A stretch of 50,079 bases of DNA from an uncultured Bacilli bacterium (GCA_949451605.1 CASTSB010000010.1:1-50079); one strand, 5' to 3'; counted from the stretch's first letter, positions 35,293 to 44,993 are shown. The notes: a model not told the origin generated them from the sequence alone. Numbers and translations: made by a program.

Positions 35293-35965
35293 ATTTAGTA
35301 ATATTTAATTCTTCTTTTATAGCTTTTATTTCTTGTTTTACTTTAAATCTTTTAAAATGAAATCTTTTAGGAAGAAAATCTAGTAAAATCTCTCGACTTT
35401 TTAATTCTCTTTGATAATATTCAGTAAAAAGTTCACCTTTTTTTATTAAGAATATTGGTCCAAAGAAATATTGTCTTTTTGTATAACTTTTCTTTCCTTT
35501 TTTAAACTTAATAATTTGATATATGAATTTCTTTTCTCTTACAAAAACTTCGTCTTCTATCATAAAACCATTTTTACATATAAATCGCTTGACATCTTCT
35601 TGATAGTTATTTGGACTAAGTATTAGAGTTTCTATTTTTTTTAGCTTTTTCATATTATTTTTGAAAATGCCAATCATATTTCTTCCACCCATACCAGAAA
35701 TAATAACTGTATCAATATCATTTGTAAAAGTATCTAATCCACTGCCTAATCTAACTTCGATTTGTCCTTCTAATTTTTCTTTTTTAATATTGTATCTTGC
35801 GTGTTCTAGGGGACCCTCTGCAATATCAGATGCGATTGCTTTAATGTTTCTTTTTGATTCTACTAAGTAGATATCTAGAAGTGCATGATCACAACCAACA
35901 TCTAAACATACAGTGTTATCATCTACTAAGTCTCCTAGAGCTTTTAATCTTGTATTAATTTTCAT
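35291..35965 (-). CDS. trmK: tRNA (adenine(22)-N1)-methyltransferase TrmK
   Basis: Methylates A22 in tRNA using SAM. Rossmann motif I is VCLDVGCDHALLDIYL (about 18-33). SDIAEGPLEHARYN (about 45-58) and the family's VIISGMGGRNM (about 88-98) follow, then the LILSPNNY signature (about 114-121). Length 224 is normal. Its start lies in the rpoD stop (TAATG), the common dnaG-rpoD-trmK order of Bacillota. Confidence 0.95.
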   Translation of the reverse strand: MKINTRLKALGDLVDDNTVCLDVGCDHALLDIYLVESKRNIKAIASDIAEGPLEHARYNIKKEKLEGQIEVRLGSGLDTFTNDIDTVIISGMGGRNMIGIFKNNMKKLKKIETLILSPNNYQEDVKRFICKNGFMIEDEVFVREKKFIYQIIKFKKGKKSYTKRQYFFGPIFLIKKGELFTEYYQRELKSREILLDFLPKRFHFKRFKVKQEIKAIKEELNITK

Positions 35966-37056
35966 TAGTCTGTTAAGAAATCTTTTAGTTTTCTAGAACG
36001 AGATGGATGTCTTAATTTACGAAGTGCTTTTGCTTCAATTTGTCTAATTCTTTCACGTGTTACCCCAAAGATTTGCCCAACTTCTTCAAGTGTTCTACAT
36101 TGACCATCATCTAGTCCAAATCTTAGACGTAGTACCTTTTCTTCTCTTTCTGTTAAAGTTCCCAAAACTCCATTTAATTCTTCTTTTAACATTTCTACTG
36201 TAGCATATTCTTCTGGTCCCATTGTTCTTTCATCTTTAATGAAATCTCCTAAATGGGAATCATCTTCTTCTCCAATTGGGGTTTCTAGTGAAACTGGATC
36301 TTGAGAAATTTTATAAACTTCACGAACTTTTTCTACTGTTATTCCAAGTTTCTTTGCTATTTCTTCATCTGTTGGTTCACGATTTAATTCTTGTGTCAAT
36401 TGTCTTTGAACTCTTGCAAGTTTATTAATAGTTTCTACCATATGAACAGGAACACGAATAGTTCTAGCTTGATCTGCTATTGATCTTGTAATAGCTTGTC
36501 TTATCCACCATGTTGCATAAGTTGAAAATTTATAACCTTTACTAGGATCAAATTTATCAACTGCTTTCATAAGACCAATATTTCCTTCTTGAATTAAATC
36601 AAGGAAAAGCATTCCACGTCCAGCATAACGTTTAGCAATTGAAACAACTAAACGTAGATTTGATTCCGCAAGCATTCTTTTAGCTTCTTCATCGTTTTGT
36701 TCAGCACGTTTTGCATATTCAAATTCTTCATCTGATGTAAGTAAGTTTATACGTCCTATTTCTTTTAAATACATTCTAACTGGATCATTAATTTTAACAT
36801 CTTTTGATAATGTTAATTCTTCTACATCACTATCTGTAGTTATTTCTTCAGCTGATGCATCATCTGTTCCATCTTCTGTAACAATTTCTATATTTGCTTC
36901 CATTAAAGTATTGTATAGATCATCTAATGAATCACTATCCATCTCCAAGCCTTTTAATTCATCAACTAATTGTTCATATGTTACAAATCCTTGTTTCTTT
37001 CCTAGTGCAAGTAATTTGTTTTTTCTTTCATCTAAAGTTTTTATTTCTCCAACCAT
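35965..37056 (-). CDS. rpoD: primary RNA polymerase sigma factor (SigA/RpoD)
   Basis: The housekeeping sigma. Region 1.1 ([16 protein letters not shown], about 18-33) is followed by a short acidic linker, region 1.2 ([16 protein letters not shown]), region 2 ([51 protein letters not shown]), region 3 and region 4.2 ([20 protein letters not shown]). 363 residues, typical of Bacillota. AGGAG lies in the dnaG 3' end. The promoters seen in this window (TTGAxA..TATAAT) fit it. Confidence 0.98.
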   Translation of the reverse strand: MVGEIKTLDERKNKLLALGKKQGFVTYEQLVDELKGLEMDSDSLDDLYNTLMEANIEIVTEDGTDDASAEEITTDSDVEELTLSKDVKINDPVRMYLKEIGRINLLTSDEEFEYAKRAEQNDEEAKRMLAESNLRLVVSIAKRYAGRGMLFLDLIQEGNIGLMKAVDKFDPSKGYKFSTYATWWIRQAITRSIADQARTIRVPVHMVETINKLARVQRQLTQELNREPTDEEIAKKLGITVEKVREVYKISQDPVSLETPIGEEDDSHLGDFIKDERTMGPEEYATVEMLKEELNGVLGTLTEREEKVLRLRFGLDDGQCRTLEEVGQIFGVTRERIRQIEAKALRKLRHPSRSRKLKDFLTD

Positions 37057-37058
37057 AT

Positions 37059-38786
37059 CTATTCTCCTATTCTAAGCTTTCTAATTTTTTCGACAATTTT
37101 AGCTTGCTCTAAGGGATCGACTTCTTTCTTCATTAAATTGGTAAGTCTTTTAATTTCTTCTTTCTTACCATACTCTCTTATTACTTTGAAATATAAGAAT
37201 AGGTCATCTCTTGTAGTTTTTTCTATATAGTCGCCTGCTAAAATTTCATTATATAAATTTAGAATGTTTTCTTTATCTTGAATATAAGTATAAAAATCTG
37301 CTACATTTACTTCTCCATATTTATTATAATAATAGATTATTTCACTAGATAAAGCTCTCATGGCCTCAGTTTCAAATACTAAGTGTTCTTTTTCAACTTG
37401 TGTGATTGCAAAGTCATTATAGAACATAAAATATATTACTTGTTCCATCGCTTTTATATACTTATCTTTACGTGGACTCTTTTTATTAGGTATAACTGGT
37501 TGTGCTTTTTTTATTTCTTCTTTTTTACCTCTAAAGTCTTTATAACGCATTTCCAGTGTATTATAACCTATATCAAACTCTTTTGCAAGTCTTTTAAGGA
37601 TTACTTCTACTCTGATTGGATCTTCTATTTTTGCAGTTTCTTCCAATACTTTATTTATATAAATAGAAGTTTCTTCATCACTTCTAAAATTAACATTTTC
37701 CTTTAACTTATTTATCTTAAAATCACTGAAGTTGATAGCATTTTCAATTAAATTTATAAATCTTTCTTTACCGTTTTTGATAATAAAACTGTCAGGATCT
37801 TCAGGAGATGGTAGAGGTATTACTTTAGGCTCTATCCCTATTTCTTGAAGTGTCTTCCCAATACTTAGAGTTGCATTAACTCCAGGATTATCCCCATCAA
37901 GACATAATATTATATTTTGTGACAATCTTTTTAATAAATTAATTTGTTCTTTTGTAAGAGCAGTTCCCATTAGTGCTACTGTATTTCTAATACCAATAGT
38001 ACTGGCTCTTATAACATCCATAAAGCCTTCCATAATAATAACAGAATTTTTTACTCTGCATTCTTCTTTTGCTATATGGTAATGGTAAAGCATCTCACCT
38101 TTTTTAAATATTTCAGTTTCTTTTGTATTTAGATATTTATTTTGACCATTATCCTTATAGATTCGTCCACTAAATGCTACTGCTTTTCCATAAGAATCGT
38201 AAAGAGGAAACATTATTCTATCATTGTATATATCATGATTATCATTAGATAGGCCTATTTTATTAAGTAGAGAAATATCATAATCTTTATTTGTTAATAG
38301 CTTAGTTAAATCATCTCTACTTTCTAAAGATAATCCTATTTCAAATTCTTTTATAATATCATCATTGATTCCTCTACTTTTTAAATATTCTTTAGCTGTC
38401 TTTCCAGCGCTACTCGATAAGTTATTTTGAAAGTATTTAACTGAAAGATTATAAGTTTCATATAATTTATCATATTTAGTGGTTTTTTTAAATATTTGAA
38501 TTGATGATGTATTGATACCTGCCCTATCTCCAAGCATTTTTAGAGCGGTTTTAAAGTCTACATGATCGTAATTCATTATAAACGTAAAAACATTTCCTGT
38601 TGCGTGGCAAGAAAAACAAGTATAAATTTGTTTATCTCTTGAAACACACATAGAGGGATTGGAATCATCATGGAATGGACAAACTCCAAAAAGATTCTTT
38701 CCTCTTGCAACTAAGGAAATGCGTTCTCCGATGATGTCTACTATATCTATTTTGCTACGAATTTGATTAGCCAAATCGTTATTCAT
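37059..38786 (-). CDS. dnaG: DNA primase
   Basis: Lays RNA primers at the replication fork. The CHC2 zinc finger is Cys36-x2-His39..Cys57-x2-Cys60 (CPFHDD, CFSCHA). The Toprim domain has [12 protein letters not shown] and LCLDGDNPG. The C-terminal helical helicase-binding domain (about 430-575) is present but poorly conserved, as usual. 575 residues. I start at the ATG at 38786 after GAGGTGG; the longer reading uses a GTG within that site. Confidence 0.97.
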   Translation of the reverse strand: MNNDLANQIRSKIDIVDIIGERISLVARGKNLFGVCPFHDDSNPSMCVSRDKQIYTCFSCHATGNVFTFIMNYDHVDFKTALKMLGDRAGINTSSIQIFKKTTKYDKLYETYNLSVKYFQNNLSSSAGKTAKEYLKSRGINDDIIKEFEIGLSLESRDDLTKLLTNKDYDISLLNKIGLSNDNHDIYNDRIMFPLYDSYGKAVAFSGRIYKDNGQNKYLNTKETEIFKKGEMLYHYHIAKEECRVKNSVIIMEGFMDVIRASTIGIRNTVALMGTALTKEQINLLKRLSQNIILCLDGDNPGVNATLSIGKTLQEIGIEPKVIPLPSPEDPDSFIIKNGKERFINLIENAINFSDFKINKLKENVNFRSDEETSIYINKVLEETAKIEDPIRVEVILKRLAKEFDIGYNTLEMRYKDFRGKKEEIKKAQPVIPNKKSPRKDKYIKAMEQVIYFMFYNDFAITQVEKEHLVFETEAMRALSSEIIYYYNKYGEVNVADFYTYIQDKENILNLYNEILAGDYIEKTTRDDLFLYFKVIREYGKKEEIKRLTNLMKKEVDPLEQAKIVEKIRKLRIGE

Positions 38787-38817
38787 AAGACACCACCTCA
38801 CTACTAAAACAATGTAT

Positions 38818-38826
38818 ATTATATCA
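38818..38826 (-). promoter_or_regulatory. extended -10 promoter of dnaG-rpoD-trmK
   Basis: TGATATAAT on the minus strand, about 30 nt before the dnaG start; no good -35. Confidence 0.55.
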
Positions 38827-38847
38827 TAAATTTAATTAATTATCTAC

Positions 38848-39891
38848 CTATATTAATGATTTTCTAGTAAATACATTTATATCTTTATCAATATATATAT
38901 CTAATGTTCCTTTATTAACTATTTTTATAAAGCCAAGTCCAGTAACAACTAAATCTTCATCATATTTTACATTATATGTAGTTTTATTTAAATCTTTTAA
39001 ATCATTATTATTCATAAGATTTAATAATCTTTTTACTTTTAAGTCATTAGAAATATAGACTGTGAAACTATTTTTTTCTCCTTCTACATAGTCAATTCTC
39101 ATAAAGTTTTCTATAATAATTGATTGATTTTTTCTTAATTGGTAAGTTCTTGGTTTAATTTCTTTTTTAGGAGATATTTTCTTAACCATTGCATCGTCAA
39201 TATGATTTAAGATAGATCCTGGATCTACTAGACCTGGAGTGTCTATTATTGTTAAGTGTTCATTTACTTCAATATTGACTGTATTTAAAGTAGTTGAAGG
39301 AAGCGGTGAAGTTGTAAGTTCTTGTACATTATCTGAATAATTTTTAATAAGTTTATTAATTAAAGTGGATTTTCCTGCATTTGTATGACCTACTAAATAA
39401 ACATTTTTACTAGTTTGGTAATATTTAATTCTCTTTAATAAATAATCTATATTATAGTTTTTACTACAACTTATTACAATAATTTCTTCTACTTTCAAAT
39501 TCATTGCTTCTAAATATTTTATTAACTTTTTTTCTTTTACAGATTTAGGTAATGCATCTTTTTTGTTTAATACAAGTATCATTTTATTAGGTAATATATT
39601 TCTTATCTTTTGAAAATCTTCTTCTAAATTAATTAAATCGGTAATATATAAAACTAAATCTTTAGTTTTACCTACACTTTTTAATATATCAATATATTCA
39701 TCATTTGATTTTGTGACTACTTGATATTCTCCATAGTTTTTCATTCTGAAACATCTTTGACAAATGTCATTTTCTAAGCTTGTTATGTATCCTTCTTGTA
39801 AAATGTTCTGATCTTGAAGAATAACACCGCAGCCCTTACACCTTTTTTCTTCTTTTATCGCTATTTTTGACTCATCACTTGTACTACTCAT
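38848..39891 (-). CDS. yqeH: ribosome biogenesis GTPase YqeH
   Basis: A circularly permuted GTPase needed for 30S assembly. The zinc finger has Cys18/Cys21 (CKGC) and Cys44/Cys47 (CQRC). G4 NKKD (109-112) precedes G1 GHTNAGKST (168-176) and G3 DTPG (217-220), the permuted order that defines the family. The C-terminal RNA-binding part reads YTxxKxLxL-like. 347 residues is normal. It overlaps yqeG by 8 nt, the standard yqeG-yqeH pair. Confidence 0.96.
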   Translation of the reverse strand: MSSTSDESKIAIKEEKRCKGCGVILQDQNILQEGYITSLENDICQRCFRMKNYGEYQVVTKSNDEYIDILKSVGKTKDLVLYITDLINLEEDFQKIRNILPNKMILVLNKKDALPKSVKEKKLIKYLEAMNLKVEEIIVISCSKNYNIDYLLKRIKYYQTSKNVYLVGHTNAGKSTLINKLIKNYSDNVQELTTSPLPSTTLNTVNIEVNEHLTIIDTPGLVDPGSILNHIDDAMVKKISPKKEIKPRTYQLRKNQSIIIENFMRIDYVEGEKNSFTVYISNDLKVKRLLNLMNNNDLKDLNKTTYNVKYDEDLVVTGLGFIKIVNKGTLDIYIDKDINVFTRKSLI

Positions 39892-40402
39892 AATATTTAC
39901 CTCTTTCGAATATTCCCTTTTCTTTATACCTTTTTACAATTCTTGCTTCTATTTTTCTATTTAAACTTGTTATTTTTAAATCTTTTTCTCCTAATGGATC
40001 TACTAAAATTGTCTTTATATTAAATCTTCTGCCAGCTAAAATATCAGTAACTATTTGATCACCAATTATTACCATGGAATTTTTGTCATATTTCTTCTTA
40101 TTTTTTATTTTTCTTATTCCCCTAGTTGATGGCTTTAATCCCCAAGAAACACCATCTATTTCCAAGTCTTCTAAATATGGTTTAATTCGTTTAGTTGTAT
40201 TGTTACTACAAATATAAACATCAAAAGAACTTTTTAAGTTCTTTAATAAGTCTTTTGTCTTTTTAGGACAGCTTTCTTCACTTGTAAGTCCTAAAGTATT
40301 ATCAAGATCGAAAATTATGCATTTTATTCCTTCTTGTTTTAATAAAGAATAATTTATTGAATAAATATCCTTATAATACCTAGTAGGTTTAAAATATCCC
40401 AT
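39884..40402 (-). CDS. yqeG: HAD-type phosphatase YqeG
   Basis: HAD family IIIA phosphatase. Motif I is FDLDNTL (31-37, with Asp32 and Asp34), motif II is CSNNTT, the conserved Lys lies in WGLKPSTRGI, and motif III is VIIGDQIVTDILAGRR. YqeG family members precede yqeH in Bacillota, as here. Substrate unknown; some relatives act on phosphatidylglycerophosphate-like lipids. 172 residues. The start follows GGTGAT. Confidence 0.95.
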   Translation of the reverse strand: MGYFKPTRYYKDIYSINYSLLKQEGIKCIIFDLDNTLGLTSEESCPKKTKDLLKNLKSSFDVYICSNNTTKRIKPYLEDLEIDGVSWGLKPSTRGIRKIKNKKKYDKNSMVIIGDQIVTDILAGRRFNIKTILVDPLGEKDLKITSLNRKIEARIVKRYKEKGIFERGKYYE

Positions 40403-40437
40403 AATATCACCTGCTAATAATTATAAACTATTTATAA

Positions 40438-41136
40438 TTAATTATCAATTTTTTTATTTTTTATGAATTCTCTAAGCATTTTAGTCAAGGCTCTTTTTTC
40501 AATTCTTGAAACATAACTTCTACTGATACCAAGACGCTTTGCTATTACTTTTTGAGTTTCTTCTTGATTATCATCTAGCCCAAATCTTCTTTTAATTATA
40601 TTTTTTTCTCTTGGGGTTAAAATATTCATATATTTCTTTACTAGTTCTATGTTATCTTTTAAATCAATTTTATCTATAAAATCATTATTATCTGTTTTTA
40701 AAACATCTATTATTGCAATCTCATTTCCATCTTTATCAAATCCAACATAATCATTTAGAGATACATCTTTAGTATATTTATTATTTGATCTAAAATACAT
40801 TAGGATTTCATTTTCTATACATCTTGCACAATAAGTTGTTATTTTGACACCTTTTTCTTTTGAGTATGAATCTACGCCTTTTATAAGCCCTATTGTTCCT
40901 ATGCTTATCAAGTCATCATTGTCTGTATAAGTTCTGTCAAATTTTTTTACTATGTGGGCAACTAATCTTAAATTATGTTCTATTAATTTATTTCTTGCCT
41001 CTTCATTATTTTCACTTAATAAATTTATATATTTTTCTTCTTCCTCGCTTGAGAGTGGTTCTAGAAATACATCATTTGAATATGAACCAGTCAAACAAAA
41101 TAAATTTTTAAATATATCTAACAAATTAAAAAACAT
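40438..41136 (-). CDS. sigK: sporulation-type sigma factor, SigK-like
   Basis: Sigma-70 family, 232 residues, of the SigK/SigE type. Region 2 reads NLRLVAHIVKKFDRT, DLISIGTIGLIKGVDSYSKE and TYCARCIENEILMYFRS, then DVSLNDYVGFDKDGNEI. Region 4 reads LTPREKNIIKRRFGLDD and GISRSYVSRIEKRAL. These are close to SigK wording (for example 'DVSLHDPIGQDKEGNEI', 'GISRSYVSRIEKRAL'). Residues 1-28 form a hydrophobic leader (FFNLLDIFKNLFCLTGSY), like the pro-sequence removed from pro-sigma-K. The gene is not split by a skin-type element. AGGAGG precedes the ATG. It leads yqeG-yqeH. Whether it works in sporulation or has been re-used is unknown. Confidence 0.88.
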   Translation of the reverse strand: MFFNLLDIFKNLFCLTGSYSNDVFLEPLSSEEEEKYINLLSENNEEARNKLIEHNLRLVAHIVKKFDRTYTDNDDLISIGTIGLIKGVDSYSKEKGVKITTYCARCIENEILMYFRSNNKYTKDVSLNDYVGFDKDGNEIAIIDVLKTDNNDFIDKIDLKDNIELVKKYMNILTPREKNIIKRRFGLDDNQEETQKVIAKRLGISRSYVSRIEKRALTKMLREFIKNKKIDN

Positions 41137-41244
41137 ATAACCTCCTAATGAAGTATATGTCTTTTTTAGCCTTTATTTTACTTTTTATATTAATAAGTAA
41201 TATTGAAAAATTGATTATAACTACAATAATAAATCTTGATATAA

Positions 41245-41916
41245 CTAATTTGGATTTGTAGAAAAAGTAAATTCAACGTCACCAAACTCTACATCAAATG
41301 GACCATCTGCATATACTCCATTATTTGTATAAGAAATCTCTACTCCTAAATATAAATATGAGTCTTTAGCTATTAATTTATTCGTCGAATTATTTGTAGA
41401 TCCGTGTAAGCCTGTACTATCAGAATATTGAAAATCTATAATAATATTTTTGCATGTTTCTTGTACTAGAGAGTCTGTTGTTCCTTCTTTGGCAGTACAT
41501 TTTACTTTTGATGATGTTGACTGAATATTGTTAACTATTCCTTTTTTCCAATATACATCAAGCATACCTTTATTATGAACATAAAAATTGTATCTAGCAC
41601 TTCTCCCTGCTCCTATAAAATTAACCTTAATGCCAGAAATTGTATATCCATTACCACTTTTTGTAATAATGGCATCAGTTGCCGTAAGAGGCTTTTGTTG
41701 AGAATTTCCTAAGTACCAATATGTAGGGCTAATCGAATTAACTGGTGTAGGATCACTAGAAGAGGTAGAAATAATTAAATTCATATTATCTTCATTTCCT
41801 TCTACTGTTAAGCCAGATCTAATATTAAGTGAACTAGAAAAAGTTGCAAGACCTATTGAAACTGTCGCTACTCCTAAAACTAAAATAAGTATAATAATTA
41901 TTCTTTTATCTTTCAT
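41245..41916 (-). CDS. secreted TasA/camelysin-like protein
   Basis: 223 residues. A positively charged start plus a hydrophobic segment (5-24) ends ATVSIGLATFSSSLNIRSGLTVEG, a signal style of the TasA/CalY (camelysin) group, which is usually cut by SipW-type signal peptidase. The mature part is predicted beta-rich, with one Cys pair (VKCTAKEG.. and ETCKN) and the phrase ARYNFYVHNKGMLDVYWKKG, resembling the 'N-G-x-x' beta-sandwich of that fold. Family membership is by pattern only. The start follows GGTGAT. It stands alone. A matrix-fibre or surface-layer role would be inference. Confidence 0.6.
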   Translation of the reverse strand: MKDKRIIIILILVLGVATVSIGLATFSSSLNIRSGLTVEGNEDNMNLIISTSSSDPTPVNSISPTYWYLGNSQQKPLTATDAIITKSGNGYTISGIKVNFIGAGRSARYNFYVHNKGMLDVYWKKGIVNNIQSTSSKVKCTAKEGTTDSLVQETCKNIIIDFQYSDSTGLHGSTNNSTNKLIAKDSYLYLGVEISYTNNGVYADGPFDVEFGDVEFTFSTNPN

Positions 41917-42031
41917 ATAATCACCAATTCTTTTATCTATCTATTAAAGTATAACATATTTATTTAATAAATGGATATATTTTCATTATTAATCAATTGG
42001 AATATGGAATATCTTGTGCTTTAATAAATTT

Positions 42032-42063
42032 AGGAATACTTAATTGCTAGATTAAGTATTCCT
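42032..42063. repeat. 13-bp perfect inverted repeat
   Basis: AGGAATACTTAAT, a 6-nt loop (TGCTAG), then ATTAAGTATTCCT. There is no T-run on the plus strand and only a broken one (AAATTTATT) on the minus strand, so it is not a clean terminator. It lies in the gap between the TasA-like gene and the flippase terminator. Confidence 0.75.
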
Positions 42064-42097
42064 ATTTAAAAAATTCAAAATTAATTAACTTTTTCTA

Positions 42098-42132
42098 AAA
42101 AAACTTGTATGAATTAATCATACAAGTTTTTT
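42098..42132. terminator. strong bidirectional hairpin at the flippase 3' end
   Basis: A 15-bp perfect stem (AAAAAACTTGTATGA/TCATACAAGTTTTTT, 5-nt loop) with T-runs built in for both strands. It ends the flippase unit, whose stop codon it contains. Confidence 0.85.
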
Positions 42133-43537
42133 AATGTATTATTTTTTTCTTAACGCTATTAAATGTTGAAAGTAAAAACTTTTTATTTAGTAATATGCAA
42201 TATGTAACTACTACTATTAAATTGATTATATCCAATATGATATTTCTTTGATAATATAAGATAATTGCGAAAGTATATATTAAAAGAGTTTTTAATATAA
42301 GCCCATCATCATATTTAATCGTCATATATTTTTTTAAATCAATATGGCGATGAATCATCATTATAAAGTAACTTATTGCGGTTGAAATACTTGCGGCATA
42401 TAAACCAATATATTTTATTAATAGTAGGTTTATTACGATATTTATTATTGCACCTATAACAGATGTAGTTGCAACTTCTTTGGTCATTTTTCTTGCGATA
42501 TAAATAGCACTATAAAGGCAAATAACTACATTGAAAATTGCTCCTAAAACTAATATTGGTATGTAATAAAATGCTTCATCATATTTAATATTAATTAAAA
42601 TAGGAAACACTATAGGAAGACATGCAATCATTCCTACTCCTAATGCGGTAAATAATTTTACTACAGTATTGCAAATATCAGAGAAGAATTCATCTCGATC
42701 ATCTTCGTTTATATGAAGAGCAGCTGACTCACTCCATGATAAGTTAAACACTCCTAAAAGTGAAGACAAGATGACTGGAAATTTATTACTTACTGCATAT
42801 AAACCATTAGCGGCACTTCCTAAAATAGTAGAAATTATGGTTCTATCAGATGCATTTATAATCCACCATGAAATTCCGTTTGGTATTAAAGGAATAGAAT
42901 ATTTATTCATTTCTTTAACTAATTTTTTATCAAATGATCTTAGATTAATATATTTATATAATTTAAGTCTTAAGAATAAATAAAGAGAACAAATACCATT
43001 CGCAAGAGCCATTGAAAAAATCATACCATCTGCGCCTCTTTTTAAAAATACAATTAAAACTATGTTACTAAGAATAGTTGTTAGCCCTGTTAAAATACAA
43101 CTTATTGAATAGTCAATAGTTTTTCCTAAACCACGAGCCACTTGTAAGAAGTTTCCTGAAATTGTACAAACAAATATATCAAATAATATAAGCCATCTGT
43201 ATTCAATTTTAAAGAAACTAGTTAAGATTAGATAAATGATTGTAAATATAAATAGACCAGTATTAAGAATTATAAAGTTATTGCTTATTAATTTTTTAGT
43301 ATCACTTTTCTTATCTCTGGAATCTACAAGATATCTAAATATACTCATTTCGAGTTCAAGTGTAATTATTGGTACTAAAAGAGTTATATATGTAGTTATT
43401 AAATCCACTATTCCATACTCTGATGTTTTTAAATAACCTGTATATAAAGGTAATAGAAAAAAGGAAATTAATTGAGTACATACTTTACCTATAAAAATGA
43501 TAATAGTATTCTTTGCTAATTGTTTCTTTTTATTCAT
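42131..43537 (-). CDS. polysaccharide/oligosaccharide flippase (MOP superfamily, Wzx-like)
   Basis: 468 residues, 12-14 membrane helices. The N-terminal NTIIIFIGKVCTQLISFFLLPLY and LKTSEYGIVDLITTY (about 10-50) are typical of the Wzx/RfbX branch. NASDRTIISTILGSAANGLY (about 227-246) and LGAIFNVVICLYSAIYIARK match the 'DR..I......G.Y' pattern. It would move lipid-linked sugar units across the membrane, but no glycosyltransferases lie nearby, so the substrate is unknown. It overlaps vanZ by 8 nt. The start follows GGAGAAAAC. Confidence 0.9.
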   Translation of the reverse strand: MNKKKQLAKNTIIIFIGKVCTQLISFFLLPLYTGYLKTSEYGIVDLITTYITLLVPIITLELEMSIFRYLVDSRDKKSDTKKLISNNFIILNTGLFIFTIIYLILTSFFKIEYRWLILFDIFVCTISGNFLQVARGLGKTIDYSISCILTGLTTILSNIVLIVFLKRGADGMIFSMALANGICSLYLFLRLKLYKYINLRSFDKKLVKEMNKYSIPLIPNGISWWIINASDRTIISTILGSAANGLYAVSNKFPVILSSLLGVFNLSWSESAALHINEDDRDEFFSDICNTVVKLFTALGVGMIACLPIVFPILINIKYDEAFYYIPILVLGAIFNVVICLYSAIYIARKMTKEVATTSVIGAIINIVINLLLIKYIGLYAASISTAISYFIMMIHRHIDLKKYMTIKYDDGLILKTLLIYTFAIILYYQRNIILDIINLIVVVTYCILLNKKFLLSTFNSVKKKIIH

Positions 43538-43997
43538 ATAGTTTTCTCCTTAAGAGTTTTTTGTCAATTATAAAATAGAATAGAGTTCCAATAGATGAGC
43601 CTATTGTATCTATAATAACATCTAAAATTCTTGCACTTCTTCCAACACTAAATAACTGGTGTATTTCATCACTTGATGCGTAAATTATACATAAAATAAT
43701 ACTTAATAAAATAGCCTTTCGATCAATTAGAGTATATTCAGAAACTAAACTAGTAATAAGAAAACCTAATATTAAATATTCACTTAAGTGGGCTATTTTT
43801 CTTACAGGATAAACCACACTGTTTATTATTTTTTCTTTATCTTTTTCTTTTAATTCTTTTTTATTAAATATTTGATAAATATTAATTATAATTGAGTCAC
43901 TTTTTTTAGTAGATGCTTCTCCTGTATCCGATGAAAAAGCAAATATTACACCCATCCAAATAATAATTAAAAATATTTTAATTATTTTCTTTAACAT
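43530..43997 (-). CDS. VanZ-family membrane protein
   Basis: 155 residues, four membrane helices. WMGVIFAFSSDTG (15-27), RKIAHLSEYLILGFL (70-84) and SSDEIHQLFSVGRSARILDVIIDTIGS (about 107-133) are the VanZ pattern. VanZ gives low-level teicoplanin resistance in enterococci, but most relatives have no known function. It lies directly upstream of the flippase. The start follows AAGGTGAT. Confidence 0.92.
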   Translation of the reverse strand: MLKKIIKIFLIIIWMGVIFAFSSDTGEASTKKSDSIIINIYQIFNKKELKEKDKEKIINSVVYPVRKIAHLSEYLILGFLITSLVSEYTLIDRKAILLSIILCIIYASSDEIHQLFSVGRSARILDVIIDTIGSSIGTLFYFIIDKKLLRRKLYE

Positions 43998-44030
43998 ATT
44001 ATCACCTTAATTAAATATACCATAAAGCTA

Positions 44031-44933
44031 CTATTTTTTAAACTTAATATATTTTTTATTTTCATCTACAACCTCAATTAAATGATTTAAAAAGTTTTCT
44101 GTTTTATCATTATTATTATAGATATCATTTTCATTATTTAAATTCTTATTTGCCTCATTAATTTTTCCTAATGACACAAGTATTTTATATAAATCTTTAT
44201 CTCCTTTTAATGAATATCTTGACTTTGATACTATTTTTCTTACAAAATCATCTCTTAAAGAATCTTTTGACATATGCTTTAATGTATTATCCTCATCATA
44301 ATTTAAAGATGTACCAAAATAATCTGCGGCTTTCTTTATATCCTCTTGATTTTTAAAAGTGTATTGGTTATTTACTAATTTATCATTATTAGTTATATAA
44401 CTTGAAATGTTTTCAGTCGTAGAAATCGAACATGCATTATCTAATAAGTTAAAAGCTTGTTCAATGTAATAATTATTTTCAGGTATAGTTTTTATAGTTT
44501 TAATACTATTGATAGTTTGAATGCAATAATTAACATCTTCTAGCCAATTTTTATGAAGATAATTGCTTAGTTCATTATAAATAAAAAGTCTATGCTCTTC
44601 TTCTTTTAATGTTGGATCTAGTCTAATATAATATTTATCACGTATTATTTTTTTATCTCTTGATAATTTTGGTAGAATTGATAAAGATTTTAATTCTTTA
44701 ATTTTTAAAAGAACTTCTTTTAAATCTTTTATATAGTCAAGTTGTTTTAGAGAGTGAATGTATTCTTCTAAATATGTAGTAAATCTATTTATTTTTATTA
44801 AATCTCTTCTTATTTCAAAACAATCGCATTCATTCTCAACATTATTAAAATAGTCTTGGCAACTATTTTCATATAAGTTTTCAAGTATAAGAAAAATGTC
44901 ATCACTTGTTTCTCTAAATTCTTTATGATACAT
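44031..44933 (-). CDS. hypothetical protein, no recognised domain
   Basis: 300 residues, soluble, Asn/Asp/Lys/Glu-rich and mostly helical by appearance. There is no signal or membrane segment. Notable stretches are CQDYFNN and CDCFEIRRD near the N-terminus, RDKYYIRLDPTLKEEEHRLF (about 117-136), LSNYLHKNWLEDVNY (about 141-155), and a C-terminal Asn-rich linker (NNENDIYNNND). I do not recognise the family. AAGGAGG precedes the ATG, and codon use is like the neighbours, so it is a real gene. It lies just upstream of vanZ-flippase and downstream of the murE terminator. Confidence 0.7.
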   Translation of the reverse strand: MYHKEFRETSDDIFLILENLYENSCQDYFNNVENECDCFEIRRDLIKINRFTTYLEEYIHSLKQLDYIKDLKEVLLKIKELKSLSILPKLSRDKKIIRDKYYIRLDPTLKEEEHRLFIYNELSNYLHKNWLEDVNYCIQTINSIKTIKTIPENNYYIEQAFNLLDNACSISTTENISSYITNNDKLVNNQYTFKNQEDIKKAADYFGTSLNYDEDNTLKHMSKDSLRDDFVRKIVSKSRYSLKGDKDLYKILVSLGKINEANKNLNNENDIYNNNDKTENFLNHLIEVVDENKKYIKFKK

Positions 44934-44993
44934 TCTATCCCTCCTTTGTTTGGTTTTTTATTATAGCATTCTCTTGTATTTTAGAAAAGAAAA

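Noticed and set aside
41917-42130. tRNA or riboswitch in the gap upstream of the flippase 3' end
   Set aside because: The hairpins are simple two-arm stems with no cloverleaf, CCA or conserved riboswitch core.
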